A DNA stretch of 64,000 nucleotides from Bradyrhizobium agreste (GCF_016031625.1 NZ_JACCHP010000005.1:124001-188000); one strand, 5' to 3'. Positions 1-9,280 are shown, counted from the stretch's first letter. Translations and numbers: made by a program. Notes: a model not told the origin generated them from the sequence alone.

Positions 1-2886
1 CACGGCGACGCCGGACAGCGCGATGAAGCCGACGCCAGCGCTGATCGACAACGGAATGTCGCGCAGCAGCAGCGCGGCGACGCCGCCGGTCAGCGCCAGC
101 GGCACGCCGGAGAACACCAGCGCCGCATCCGCCGCCGATCCCATGCCCATGAACAGCAGCAGGAACACGAGCAGCAGCGCCACCGGCACCACGATGGTCA
201 GCCGCTTGGTTGCCGAGACCAGCTGCTCGAACTGGCCGCCCCAGCCGATCCAGTAGCCCGCCGGCAGCTTGACCTTCTCGGCGACCGCGGCCTCGGCCTC
301 CGCGACGAAAGAGCCGAGGTCGCGCGCACGGACATTGGCGGTGACGACGATGCGCCGCTTGCCGTTCTCGCGGCTGATCTGGTTCGGGCCCGGCGTCGCA
401 TCGACGGTGGCGACCGACGACAGCGGCACATAGCGCATCTGGGCGAGCGGAGAGCTGGCCAGCGCCGCTCGAACGGCGGCGCCGATTGCCGCGTCCTCGC
501 CGGGCGGCAGCGGGATCGGGATCGCCCGGATCGCCTCGAGATTGCCGCGCAGGTGCTCCGGCAGGCGCACCACGATGTCGAAGCGGCGATCGCCTTCGAA
601 CAGCTTGCCGGCCGACTTGCCGCCGACCGCGATCTCGACGATGCCCTGCACCTCGGCGACGCTGAGGCCGTAGCGGGCGAGCGCCTGGCGGTCGAGCCGG
701 ACCGTGAGGATCGGCAGGCCCGCGACCTGCTCGATCTTGACGTCACTGGCGCCGCGGATGCCGCGGATCGCGGCTTCCACCTGCCTTGCGGCGCCTTGCA
801 GGATGTCCAGGTCGTCCCCGAAGATCTTGACCCCGACATCGGTGCGTACGCCCGAGATCAGCTCGTTGACGCGGAACTGGATCGGCTGGGAGATTTCATA
901 GGCGCTGCCGGGAATTTCGTCTGCAGCATGCTCGATGGCCTCGACCACGTCCGATTTCGACTTGCCCGGGTCGGGCCATTCGGCGCGCGGCTTCAGCATG
1001 ACGTAGCCGTCGGTCTGCGCCGGCGACATCGGATCGGTGGCGATCTCGGCGGTGCCGATGCGGGTGAAGAACTCCTTCACCTCGGGGATCTGCTTGATGC
1101 GCTTTTCCAGCGCCTTCTGCAGGTCCAGCGACTGGGTGAGGCTGGTGCCGGGAATCCGGATCGAGGCCAGCGCGACGTCGCCTTCGTCGAGGCTCGGAAT
1201 GAACTCGCCGCCCATCCGCGCAGCGGCGATGCCGCTCGCGGTCACGATGAGCACGGCCATGATCGCGACCGCGGCCCGATTATCGATGGCAAAATGGAGC
1301 AGGGGGAGGTAGGCGCGCTTCGCCATCCGCATGAACAGGTTTTCGTGCTCGGACACCTTGCCGGTCACCAAGATGGCGACAGCCGCCGGCACGAAGGTGA
1401 TGGAGAACAGCACGGCTGCACCGAGCGCCATCAGCACGGTCAGCGCCATCGGCGTGAACATCTTGCCTTCGACGCCGGTCAGCGTCAGCACGGGCAAATA
1501 GACCACGGCGATGATCAGCGTTCCGAACAGGCTCGGCTTGATCACCTCGCTCGACCCGCGCAGGATCGCGCGCAGCCGTTCAGTGGTCGTGAGCAGACCG
1601 CCTTTCTCGCGTTGGGCCGCGGCCAGCATGCGCAGGCAGTTCTCGACGATGATGACGGCACCATCGACAATGATGCCGAAGTCGATTGCGCCAAGGCTCA
1701 TCAGGTTCGCGCTGACCTTGGTCTCGACCATGCCGGTGATGGTCATCGCCATCGACAACGGAATGACGCAGGCCGTGACCAGCGCGGCGCGAATGTTGCC
1801 GAGGATCAGGAACAGCACGGCCACCACCAGCGCCGCGCCTTCCAGCAGGTTGTTCCTGACCGTGCGGATGGTGGCTTCGACGAGGTCGGTGCGGTCGTAG
1901 ACGGTCCGCGTCACGATGCCCTCGGGCAGCGACTTGGCGATCTCCTCCAAACGTGCCGCGACGCGGCGGGCCACGGTCCGGCTATTCTCGCCGATCAGCA
2001 GCATGGCGGTGCCGAGCACGGTCTCCTCGCCGTTCCACGTCGCAGCGCCCGTGCGCAAATCGCGCCCCTCGGTGACAACAGCGACGTCCCTGATCCGGAC
2101 GGGATTGCCGCCGCGCGAGCCGATGACGATGTCCTGGATCTCGCTGACATTGCCGACCTGGCCCGGCGAGCGAACCAGGTATTGCTCGCCGTTGCGCTCG
2201 ATATAGCCGGCCCCGACATTGGCGTTGTTGGCGGCGAGCGCTGTCATCACGTCGCGAAAGCCGAGCCGGTAGGCCATCAGCTTGCCGGGGTCGGGCAGCA
2301 CGTGAAATTGCCGCTCGAAGCCGCCGATCGTGTTGACCTCGATCACACCAGGCACGTAGCGAAGCTGCGGGCGGATGATCCAGTCCTGCACGGTGCGCAG
2401 ATCGGTCAGCGAATAGTCGTGGCCGCCTTGCGTCTTCGCGCTCGCTTTGGCCTCGACGGTGTACATGAAGATTTCACCGAGGCCGGTCGAGACCGGACCC
2501 ATCGCGACCTCGACGCCAACAGGCAGCTGGTCCTTGGCCTGCTGGATGCGCTCGCCGACGAGCTGGCGGGCGAAATAGATGTCGGTGCCGTCCTTGAACA
2601 CGACCGTCACCTGGCTGAGGCCGTAGCGCGACAGCGAGCGGGTGTAGTCGAGCTTGGGCAGGCCGCCCATCGCGGTCTCGACCGGGAAGGTGATGCGCTG
2701 CTCGGTCTCGAGCGGCGAATAGCCGGGGGCCCAGGTGTTGATCTGGACCTGGACGTTGGTGATGTCGGGCACCGCGTCGATCGGCAGGCGCTGGAAATTC
2801 CAGGCGCCGAACGCGATGGCGCCGAGCGCGAGCAGGAGAACCAGCCAGCGCTGGGCAAGCGAGACGGCGATGAGGCGCTCAATCAT
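1..2886 (-). CDS. czcA: Heavy-metal RND efflux pump, inner-membrane component (CzcA type), partial
   Basis: The reading frame is open from the ATG at 2886 to the window edge: 962 codons of a family that usually has about 1,040-1,070, so only the C-terminus is missing. The protein starts MIERLIAVSLAQRW, typical of the first helix of the family, and the motif DAVPDITNVQVQ follows. The fourth-helix region reads FGIIVDGAVIIVEN (around 1,620-1,680), which keeps the acidic residues typical of divalent-cation pumps (Czc/Cnr/Ncc) rather than the Cus copper/silver type; this points to Zn, Co, Ni or Cd export, an inference. It would form a proton-driven tripartite pump with the adaptor and outer-membrane genes upstream. 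The start codon lies inside the end of czcB (8-base overlap), which suggests translational coupling. Confidence 0.93.
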   Translation of the reverse strand, partial: MIERLIAVSLAQRWLVLLLALGAIAFGAWNFQRLPIDAVPDITNVQVQINTWAPGYSPLETEQRITFPVETAMGGLPKLDYTRSLSRYGLSQVTVVFKDGTDIYFARQLVGERIQQAKDQLPVGVEVAMGPVSTGLGEIFMYTVEAKASAKTQGGHDYSLTDLRTVQDWIIRPQLRYVPGVIEVNTIGGFERQFHVLPDPGKLMAYRLGFRDVMTALAANNANVGAGYIERNGEQYLVRSPGQVGNVSEIQDIVIGSRGGNPVRIRDVAVVTEGRDLRTGAATWNGEETVLGTAMLLIGENSRTVARRVAARLEEIAKSLPEGIVTRTVYDRTDLVEATIRTVRNNLLEGAALVVAVLFLILGNIRAALVTACVIPLSMAMTITGMVETKVSANLMSLGAIDFGIIVDGAVIIVENCLRMLAAAQREKGGLLTTTERLRAILRGSSEVIKPSLFGTLIIAVVYLPVLTLTGVEGKMFTPMALTVLMALGAAVLFSITFVPAAVAILVTGKVSEHENLFMRMAKRAYLPLLHFAIDNRAAVAIMAVLIVTASGIAAARMGGEFIPSLDEGDVALASIRIPGTSLTQSLDLQKALEKRIKQIPEVKEFFTRIGTAEIATDPMSPAQTDGYVMLKPRAEWPDPGKSKSDVVEAIEHAADEIPGSAYEISQPIQFRVNELISGVRTDVGVKIFGDDLDILQGAARQVEAAIRGIRGASDVKIEQVAGLPILTVRLDRQALARYGLSVAEVQGIVEIAVGGKSAGKLFEGDRRFDIVVRLPEHLRGNLEAIRAIPIPLPPGEDAAIGAAVRAALASSPLAQMRYVPLSSVATVDATPGPNQISRENGKRRIVVTANVRARDLGSFVAEAEAAVAEKVKLPAGYWIGWGGQFEQLVSATKRLTIVVPVALLLVFLLLFMGMGSAADAALVFSGVPLALTGGVAALLLRDIPLSISAGVGFIALSGVAV

Positions 2887-3856
2887 GCTCGGCCTCGCCC
2901 TTGCCCATCTCCGCCTTCACGACGAAGCTGTTCTCGGCGACGTAATGCTCGCCGGCCGCAAGGCCCGCCTTGATCTCGACATGGCGCGGATCGGAATCGC
3001 CAAGCTCGACCGGGCGGGCCTCGATCTTGTCGCCGTCCTCGCGCACGAACACGATGGTCTTGTTCTCCAGCGTCTGGATCGCGCTGCGCCGCACCGCGAC
3101 CGCGACATTGCGCGCCGCGAGGATCAGCCGTGCGGTGACGAAGAGGCCGGGACGCAGGCGTCCGTCCGGATTTGGCAGCACCACGCGCGCCAGCGCGGTC
3201 TGGGTCTCGCTACTGCCGATCGGCGCCATGTAGGAGATCGTGCCCTTGATCTCGCCGCGGCCGTCGTCGGGATCGATCAGCACCTCGTCGTTGAGGCGGA
3301 CGCGGCGGAGATCCTGCCGGTAGATCGACAGGTCGACCCAGATGGTGGCGAGGTCGGCGACGACGAAGGCCGGCTTCTGCTCCGAGGCGTATTCGCCGAG
3401 CGAGATCTGCCTCTCGATGATGGTGCCGGCAATGGGCGCCTTCAGCTCGTAGACGGTGAGGCTCTGGTTGCTCTCGATCGCGGCGAGCAGGTCGTCCTTG
3501 GCGACCTTGTCACCGATGCGCTTCTGGATGGATTTGGCGAGGCCCGGAAAGCGCGGCGTCACCTGCACCACGGCTTCCTGGTTGGCGCGCAGGATGCCGT
3601 TGAAGGCCAGCGTGTCGGTCAGTGTGGCGCTGGCGGCTTCCGCCAGCGTGACGCCCGCGGCTGCCAGCTTGACGTCGGAGATGCGGATGCGGTCGGCGCC
3701 GTGCTCGTCCTGCTCGACATGATCGTTCGGCTTCTTCGGCTCGGAATGCTCGGCATGCTCGCTGTGCGCGGGCTTTGCCGGCGCGAGCAGGGAATAGCCG
3801 TAAGCGCCGAGCCCTGCGGCAATGACGGCCACGAGAATCGTGGAGGAGATCCTCAT
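2879..3856 (-). CDS. czcB: RND efflux periplasmic adaptor (CzcB-like, HlyD fold)
   Basis: A 325-residue membrane-fusion protein linking the RND pump to the outer-membrane channel. It begins MRISSTILVAVIAAGLGAYG, an uncleaved or signal-like membrane anchor. A histidine/glutamate-rich stretch follows (His 31, 34, 37, 46 and 52), probably a metal-binding segment. Next come the barrel-sandwich halves (APIAGTIIERQISLGEYA) and the beta-barrel domain with RLRPGLFVTARL. The chosen start overlaps the stop of the upstream outer-membrane gene as ATGA, and the stop overlaps czcA, so the three genes form one translationally coupled operon. A longer in-frame extension upstream exists but lies wholly within the czcC coding region and has no family resemblance. 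Exact metal specificity cannot be read from the sequence. Confidence 0.9.
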   Translation of the reverse strand: MRISSTILVAVIAAGLGAYGYSLLAPAKPAHSEHAEHSEPKKPNDHVEQDEHGADRIRISDVKLAAAGVTLAEAASATLTDTLAFNGILRANQEAVVQVTPRFPGLAKSIQKRIGDKVAKDDLLAAIESNQSLTVYELKAPIAGTIIERQISLGEYASEQKPAFVVADLATIWVDLSIYRQDLRRVRLNDEVLIDPDDGRGEIKGTISYMAPIGSSETQTALARVVLPNPDGRLRPGLFVTARLILAARNVAVAVRRSAIQTLENKTIVFVREDGDKIEARPVELGDSDPRHVEIKAGLAAGEHYVAENSFVVKAEMGKGEAEHD

Positions 3857-5126
3857 CGTGCGCTCTCCCGCGCGAGCGTGAAGGGATTGCCGACGAGACC
3901 TTCGATGGTCGCGACGCCGGCATGGAAATTCTGCAGCGCCTCCTGCTCGCGCAGCCGCGCCTGGGTGACGCTGGCCTGGGCGTCCAGCACTTCGAGCAGG
4001 GTGAAGCGGCCCTGGCCATAGCCTTGCGAGATCGCCTCGGAGGCCTCGACAGCCCTCGGGATCGCGGTCTCGCGCAGCACCGCGAGCTCGCGCAGCGAGC
4101 CCTGGAGCGAATCGTAGGCACGGCCGGCGATCACGATCAGCGCGTTGCGGTTGGCCTCGCGCTCGGCTTTGGTCTTGGCGAGGCTTTCCTGGGCCGAGAG
4201 GATGTTGCCCTGGTTCTGGTCGAACACGGGGATCGGCACCGACACGGAGAGCCGCACCGCATCGTCGTTGGTTTCGCTGTAGTGACGCCAGCCTGCCGCG
4301 ATGCGCACGTCGGGATAGGGCTTGAGCCGCGCCAGCAAGAGCTCGGCATTGCGCTGGGCATAGACCGCGGTCCACCGCACCAGCTGCGGATTGGCGTCGA
4401 TGGCGGCAACCACCGACTGGAACGTCGGCGGCTTGCCCATGGTGTCGAGCCGGCCGGACACCTCGCCGAATTTGGCGGACGCATCGCCCATCAGCACCGC
4501 AAGCTCGCGCCGGGCGCTTGCCAGCGTCGCCTTGAAGCGCTCGCGGTCGGCCTTCACCAGGGCGGAGGCGACCTCGGCGCGGCCCGTCTCGGCCGGCGAG
4601 GACGCGCCGGCCTCGACACGGCGGCGCAAAAGCGGTGTCAGCCGGTCGATCGCGGCGATCTGCTCGTCGAGGATCTGGATGCGCCGCTGCGCCCCGAGCA
4701 CGCTGAGAAAGGCGATCGCGGTCTCTGACAGCACTTCCAGCCTGATCGCCTTGCGCTGGATCGCGGCGACCTCGACGCCGGCGGCTCCGGCTGCGATCCG
4801 CGCCTCGCGCTTGCCGAACAGCTCGAAAGCCTGGCTGATCTGGAGCGTGGTCTCGGCCGATCGGGTCCCGCGATATTTGCCGGAACCGAATGAATCGTCC
4901 TGCTCATAGGACAGTTCCGGATTGAGCAGGCGCCCGCCTGGATGCGCTGGCCCGTGGCGATGCCGACGTCGCGCTCCGCCGCCGTCAGGCGCGGGCTCGC
5001 CGCCAGCGCGCGCGCCAGCGCGGTTGGCATCGTCAACGTCTGGGCATGAGCCGGTGCAAGCGCCAATGCTGCAATCAGACACGCTGCCGCACGCGCGAGG
5101 CGCGCGGCCATTCCCCTGCGAAACAT
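3853..5126 (-). pseudogene. czcC: Outer-membrane efflux protein (TolC/CzcC family), apparently frameshifted
   Basis: The protein is split over two frames. The first runs from the ATG at 5126 (or the internal ATG at 5111) and gives a signal peptide ending APAHAQ and the typical start TLTMPTALARALAASPRL. Near 4929-4936 the frame must shift by one base to continue with LLNPELSYEQDD and the rest of the TolC-family protein to the TGA at 3853-3855. Restoring one G (plus strand) in the GCAGG/CGCC run gives a continuous ..IQAGALLNPEL.., the expected family sequence. The rest of the frame is intact and well conserved, so a recent mutation or a sequencing error are both possible. It would be the channel of the Czc-type pump. 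AGGTCGG precedes the 5126 start. Confidence 0.8.
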
Positions 5127-5181
5127 GAAACCGACCTGTAAAGGATGAACCTAATGGGCGCGCGGCGCCCGACCAATCCGT

Positions 5182-5544
5182 TCAGGCTATAGGTCTGGGA
5201 GGGGGAGAGTCGGTCTCGGGAGCAATTCCGGCGAGGCGAGGGGCCCTTTGTGGGCCCGGTGCCGACACGAGCGTGATCGCCGCGGTCGACGGCGCCGGCT
5301 GTGCCACCGTCAGCGAAAAGCAACCGTGGCAATGATGTCCGCCGATGGCTTTGTGGTCGCCATGGCCGGCCGCGCCATCGAGGGCCGCGGCGATCTCCGA
5401 ACCGCCGCGGGGCGTGGTGACGTCGATGTCGTGCGCGCCGTGCAGCGCGCCCGCGAGCAGATAGACCGCCGCGATCAGCACGGACAGCAGCCCGCGCCAG
5501 GAGCGCGAGCGGCAGGATCCTGAGGGCCGGCGGTTTGCGAGCAC
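5182..5544 (-). CDS. Small histidine-rich membrane-anchored protein upstream of the efflux operon
   Basis: About 120 residues if translated from the GTG at 5544; the exact start is uncertain because the ribosome site is weak. It has one hydrophobic segment (LLSVLIAAVYLLAGALHGAHD) near residues 20-35, then a His/Gly/Asp-rich stretch and GGHHCHGCFSLTVAQ, a Cys/His cluster that could bind metal. The C-terminal part is proline-rich and ordinary. Its place just upstream of, and on the same strand as, the metal-efflux genes (gap about 55 bases) suggests a periplasmic metal-sensing or metal-binding accessory protein. I do not recognise a named family, so the role is inference from context. Confidence 0.6.
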   Translation of the reverse strand: MLANRRPSGSCRSRSWRGLLSVLIAAVYLLAGALHGAHDIDVTTPRGGSEIAAALDGAAGHGDHKAIGGHHCHGCFSLTVAQPAPSTAAITLVSAPGPQRAPRLAGIAPETDSPPPRPIA

Positions 5545-5665
5545 GAGGTCACTCTGGTTGCGGTCTGTGCCCGCCCTAGCATGGGTGCGGGAACAGTGTC
5601 GACCCGCAACATTGTTACGTCTCTGGAACAATTGCCGCAGCAGTGTATACGTTTGCCAGCGCCTC

Positions 5666-5896
5666 TCACTGGCGGACAATGGCGCGCCGAAGTGGCGCCA
5701 CGGCTTCGATCGTGGAGGCCGGAGCTTCGCTGCCATCGTCGCTTTCCATGGTGATAACGGCCCGACAGCTCGCTTCCATCGCCCGTTCCAGCCATTTGAT
5801 GGCTTCGTCGATCCATTGGTCGTGGTGCTCGGGATCGGCGAGGGCCTTCTCCCGGAATGCATTCGCCTGATGCAGGCACGCCGTTCTGCGGTCCAC
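5666..5896 (-). CDS. Hypothetical small soluble protein
   Basis: 76 residues from the GTG at 5896, chosen because AGGAGAGG lies just upstream; a longer in-frame start at 5995 lacks such a site. The sequence begins VDRRTACLHQANAFREKALADPEHHDQWIDEA and is followed by IKWLERAME: a helical, charged protein with no signal peptide or membrane segment. It looks like a conserved Bradyrhizobium hypothetical, but no function is known to me. A possible general-stress (EcfG-type) -35 element GGAAC lies about 200 bases upstream on the same strand. Confidence 0.6.
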   Translation of the reverse strand: MDRRTACLHQANAFREKALADPEHHDQWIDEAIKWLERAMEASCRAVITMESDDGSEAPASTIEAVAPLRRAIVRQ

Positions 5897-6170
5897 GCGC
5901 CTCTCCTGATCTGGAGGTTCCGCCCTGATCGCATCATTGATGATCCCGGCTCCGGCGTCCTTAACATACGACAGGAGGGGACGAGCCGGCCGCAACGCGG
6001 AAAGGCCCCAGCCGGACGAGCCGGCTGAGGCCTCATGTGCTCACAATCTCTATCCTTGGGACTTGGACAGACAACCCGCATCTACCAAGTTCGTTCCATA
6101 CGATCTGTCCAATTAGGAACGTTCCTCATAGCTCGCGATTAGCGAGCAGAAGAACTGAGGAGGACGGACT

Positions 6171-6245
6171 ATGGACGGATTGATCTATCTGATCGGCCTG
6201 ATCGTCGTCATCATGGCGATCCTGTCGTTCTTCGGCCTGCGCTGA
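6171..6245 (+). CDS. 24-residue single-helix membrane peptide
   Basis: A very short frame, MDGLIYLIGLIVVIMAILSF then FGLR and TGA. An excellent ribosome site (GAGGAGG) sits eight bases before the ATG. Nearly the whole peptide is one hydrophobic helix with an acidic N-terminus and a single C-terminal arginine, which predicts an inner-membrane peptide. The next gene, a four-helix membrane protein, starts 11 bases downstream and the two are probably cotranscribed. No family is recognised; a partner or regulatory role toward its neighbour is only a guess. Confidence 0.6.
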   Translation: MDGLIYLIGLIVVIMAILSFFGLR

Positions 6246-6255
6246 GTGCGCCGCG

Positions 6256-7146
6256 ATGACGGTCGAAACTCTGATGCGGGAAGAGGTCATGGAAGGCGGG
6301 CTGGCAGGCGAGGCGCCTCGAACCATCCAGTGGAGCTCGGTGTTCGCGGGCGCGCTTGCTGCGAGCGCAATGTCGTTCATCCTGATCGGATTTGGTGTCG
6401 CGATCGGTCTCGGTGTCAGTTCGGCCTCGCCGAGCTGGCGCGATGCCTCGGCGGCGCTGGCGCTGCTTTCCGGGCTGTATCTGATCATCCAGGCGATCGT
6501 CAGCTTCGGGTTCGGCGGTTACGTCGCCGGCCGGACGACCCGGTCCGAGCCTGCGCTCACAACCATCGAAGATGACCGCGAGCGGCGGGACGGGCTTCAC
6601 GGGTTGACCGCCTGGGCGCTGGCGGTCCTGGCCGGCGCAGCGCTGCTGGCGCTTCTCGGCGCTGCCGCGATCGACCGCTCGCCGATGCGCAGTTCGGCGA
6701 GCAACACCTCGGCGGCCGAGCCGCTGCTGAGCTACGAGCTCGACAAGCTGTTCCGCGCGCCGCGCCGCGCACCGAACACCGACCTGAGGGAAGCGCGGGC
6801 AGAAGCGGGACGTATCCTGATGACGTCGTCCAGCCACAGCGGCGTCAGCACCGATGACCGAGCCTATCTCGTGCAACAGGTCGCCGGCGTCACGGGACTG
6901 GCGGCCCCCGATGCCGAGCGGCGGGTTGATGCGCTGATCGCAGAATCCAAGACGGCCATCAACCGCGCGCGACGCAACTCGATCATCGTGGCGTTCTCGG
7001 TCGCCGCCGCGACCCTGATCGGCGCCGCGGTGGCCTGGGCTGCGGCCGTTGCCGGCGGCCGGCATCGTGATGGAGAGCCGCTGCCGAAGTGGATGGCGAG
7101 CGCCAACCGCTTCCATCGCAATCCGCGCGCAATGCCGGTGCCGTAG
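6256..7146 (+). CDS. Uncharacterised multi-pass membrane protein
   Basis: 296 residues with four predicted membrane helices: about 28-52, 64-90, 114-138 and 240-264. A long soluble section (roughly 140-238) between helices three and four is rich in Ala, Arg and Ser and may form a helical periplasmic or cytoplasmic domain. The hydrophobic N-terminal half contains glycine-rich helices (IGFGVAIGLGVSS; FGFGGYVAGR). It follows a 24-residue membrane peptide by 11 bases. A convergent terminator-like hairpin separates it from pepT. I recognise no characterised family; it looks like a conserved alphaproteobacterial hypothetical membrane protein. Confidence 0.75.
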   Translation: MTVETLMREEVMEGGLAGEAPRTIQWSSVFAGALAASAMSFILIGFGVAIGLGVSSASPSWRDASAALALLSGLYLIIQAIVSFGFGGYVAGRTTRSEPALTTIEDDRERRDGLHGLTAWALAVLAGAALLALLGAAAIDRSPMRSSASNTSAAEPLLSYELDKLFRAPRRAPNTDLREARAEAGRILMTSSSHSGVSTDDRAYLVQQVAGVTGLAAPDAERRVDALIAESKTAINRARRNSIIVAFSVAAATLIGAAVAWAAAVAGGRHRDGEPLPKWMASANRFHRNPRAMPVP

Positions 7147-7175
7147 GAGCGCTCACGCAAATGGAGCAAATGGAA

Positions 7176-7200
7176 ATGGCCGGGCGGCAAGCCCGGCCAT
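7176..7200. terminator. Hairpin between convergent genes
   Basis: A perfect 10-bp stem (ATGGCCGGGC / GCCCGGCCAT) with a 5-base loop lies between the stops of the membrane-protein gene and pepT. Neither side has a strong uridine run; on the minus strand it is followed by TTCCATTTG, so it most likely ends pepT transcripts. It could also act in both directions. Confidence 0.55.
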
Positions 7201-7221
7201 CGTCGACGTCTGCAGGAAGGG

Positions 7222-8472
7222 TCAGGCCTTCTCTTCCCAGATCATCGCCAGATGCACGATGGTCTCCACCGCCTTTTCCATGTCCTGCCGGCTGACCCAT
7301 TCGAGCCGCGAATGGAACGCGTGCTCGCCGGCGAAGATGTTGGGGCAGGGCAGTCCCATGAACGACAGGCGGGAGCCGTCGGTGCCGCCGCGGATCGCGG
7401 TGCGCATCGGGCGCAGGCCGGCGCGGCGGATCGCCTCGATGGCGTATTCGAGCACGTGCGGGTGACGATCGATCACCTGCTTCATGTTGCGGTACTGCTC
7501 CTTGACCTCGAACGTGTAGGTCGAGCGCGGATAGTCCTTCATCACGTCCTTGACGATGCCCTCGAGCAGCACCTCCTTCTCCTTCAGCCCTTCCTCGGTG
7601 AAGTCGCGGACGATGAAGGAGAGCGTCGCCTGTTCGAGCGCGCCGTCGATGCCGATCGGATGCAGAAATCCTTGCTTGCCCGAGGTGGTCTCGGGCGAGC
7701 AGCCCTCCTTCGGCAGACGCTCGACGATGGCGGCGGCGATCTTGATCGCGTGCTCCATCTTGCCCTTGGCGTAGCCGGGATGGGCGCTGACGCCGTTGAT
7801 GGTGATGGTGGCGCCGTCGGCCGAGAAGGTCTCGTCCTCGACGCAGCCGGCGCTCTCGCCGTCCATCGTGTAGCCGAAATCGGCGCCCAGCTTCTTCAGG
7901 TCGACATTGTCGACACCGCGCCCGATCTCCTCGTCCGGCGTGAACAGGATCTTGATGGTGCCGTGCTTCACGTCGGGGTTGTTGAGGAAGAAATGCGCGG
8001 CATCCATGATCTCGGCAACGCCGGCCTTGTTGTCGGCCCCCAACAGCGTGGTGCCGTCGGTGGTGATGATGTCGTTGCCGATCTGGTGCTTCAGCGCGGG
8101 GTGCTCGTTGAAGCGGATCACCTGACTGGTGTCGCCGGGCAGGACGATGTCGCCGCCGCGATAGTCCTTCACGATTTGCGGCTTGACGTCCTTGCCGGTG
8201 ACGTCGGGCGAGGTGTCCATGTGCGAGCAGAAGCAGATCACCGGCACCTTCTTGTCGGTGTTGGCCGGGATCGTTCCATAGACGTAGCCGTAATCGTCGA
8301 GATGCGCGTCCGCAACGCCCATGGCCCGCAACTCGGCAGCGAGCACGCGGCCGAGATCCTTCTGCTTCTCGGTCGACGGCGAGCCGGGAGATTCCGGATC
8401 GGACTGGGTATCGATGGTGACGTAGCGCAGGAAGCGCTCGGTCACGGTATGCGAAAAAGTGAGGGAGGACAT
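7222..8472 (-). CDS. pepT: Peptidase T (tripeptide aminopeptidase)
   Basis: 416 residues, the normal length for PepT, a cytoplasmic zinc metallopeptidase of the M20 family that removes N-terminal residues from tripeptides. Visible motifs are the first zinc ligand HMDTSPDVTG, the bridging aspartate in LLGADNKAGVAEIM, the catalytic glutamate pair in TPDEEIGRGVDN, and RGGTDGSRLSFMGLPCPN near the C-terminus with the last metal-ligand region. The protein starts MSSLTFSHTVTERFLRYVTI, which matches the family start. The gene stands alone between a convergent membrane-protein gene and an HU gene. Confidence 0.95.
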   Translation of the reverse strand: MSSLTFSHTVTERFLRYVTIDTQSDPESPGSPSTEKQKDLGRVLAAELRAMGVADAHLDDYGYVYGTIPANTDKKVPVICFCSHMDTSPDVTGKDVKPQIVKDYRGGDIVLPGDTSQVIRFNEHPALKHQIGNDIITTDGTTLLGADNKAGVAEIMDAAHFFLNNPDVKHGTIKILFTPDEEIGRGVDNVDLKKLGADFGYTMDGESAGCVEDETFSADGATITINGVSAHPGYAKGKMEHAIKIAAAIVERLPKEGCSPETTSGKQGFLHPIGIDGALEQATLSFIVRDFTEEGLKEKEVLLEGIVKDVMKDYPRSTYTFEVKEQYRNMKQVIDRHPHVLEYAIEAIRRAGLRPMRTAIRGGTDGSRLSFMGLPCPNIFAGEHAFHSRLEWVSRQDMEKAVETIVHLAMIWEEKA

Positions 8473-8568
8473 TTCTGGTCAAACCGCCGGGTGTCGGGAA
8501 GCTGGCGGTATAGCAGAAAAGCGGGCCGTGATGCGGCCGGAACGGGCTCGGCTCAGGGTTAGGTGGCC

Positions 8569-8898
8569 TCAGATCGCCTCCTTCAGTTCCTTCACCGGGC
8601 GGAACGCGACCTTCCGGGTGGCCTTGATGGGGATTGCTTCTCCGGTGGAAGGATTGCGGCCGGTGCGGGCGGCGCGCTTGCGGACCTGGAGGATGCCGAG
8701 GCCGACAATGCGGACCCGGTCGCCCTTCTTGAGGTGCTTGGCGATCAGATCGACCATGTCGGTCAGCACGGCCTCGGCGTGCTTTTTGGAGACATCCTGG
8801 CGCTCGGCAATGTCGGCGGCGAGGTGCTTGAGTGTGATCGTGGCGGGCGCGGCCGCCTTCTTCGCCGACTCCTTCTTGGCCGGATCCTTCTTAGCCAT
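8569..8898 (-). CDS. HU/IHF-family DNA-binding protein with lysine-rich N-terminal tail
   Basis: 109 residues from the ATG at 8898, chosen because GAGGAGG lies seven bases upstream; a start five codons earlier is possible. Residues 1-24 are a Lys/Ala tail (MAKKDPAKKESAKKAAAPA). They are followed by a complete HU fold with the helical dimer region (LAADIAERQDVSKKHAEAVL) and the beta-arm sequence RTGRNPSTGEAIPI. HU proteins bend and compact DNA as dimers. The tail is longer than in classical HU (about 90 residues) and resembles lysine-rich extensions seen in some alphaproteobacterial HU paralogues. Confidence 0.9.
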   Translation of the reverse strand: MAKKDPAKKESAKKAAAPATITLKHLAADIAERQDVSKKHAEAVLTDMVDLIAKHLKKGDRVRIVGLGILQVRKRAARTGRNPSTGEAIPIKATRKVAFRPVKELKEAI

Positions 8899-9097
8899 GT
8901 CTGGCCTCCTCATCGTCCAATGACAGGGAGTCCCAGAAAAGCCGATGATGTGGGATCCCTCTAAGTCCTTCCAGGCGTAGACGATTCGGGCGCGGGCTGA
9001 CTATGCCTGGAGTTCCCGGCGGCCGCCTGAAATGGCGCGCGGAGCCGCGAAAGGCGTCGAGAAGTTCGGGCTAAGATGATGAGGGGATTGCCAAAAA

Positions 9098-9174
<77 letters not shown>

Positions 9175-9280
9175 GTGGTTCGCTGAACGCGCGCGGAACG
9201 AGGGGGGACTTAAAGGGGGGACATGGTGAAGTCAAGGACGTTGCGCTTCCCCCGGCCGTCCCTGCTAAGCGTTGCTCTGG

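Noticed and set aside
553..2973. An 806-codon open frame on the plus strand opposite czcA
   Set aside because: Composition (Asp/Arg/His/Gln/Gly-rich, no domains) is that of an antisense shadow of a GC-rich gene; the minus strand encodes a textbook RND pump.
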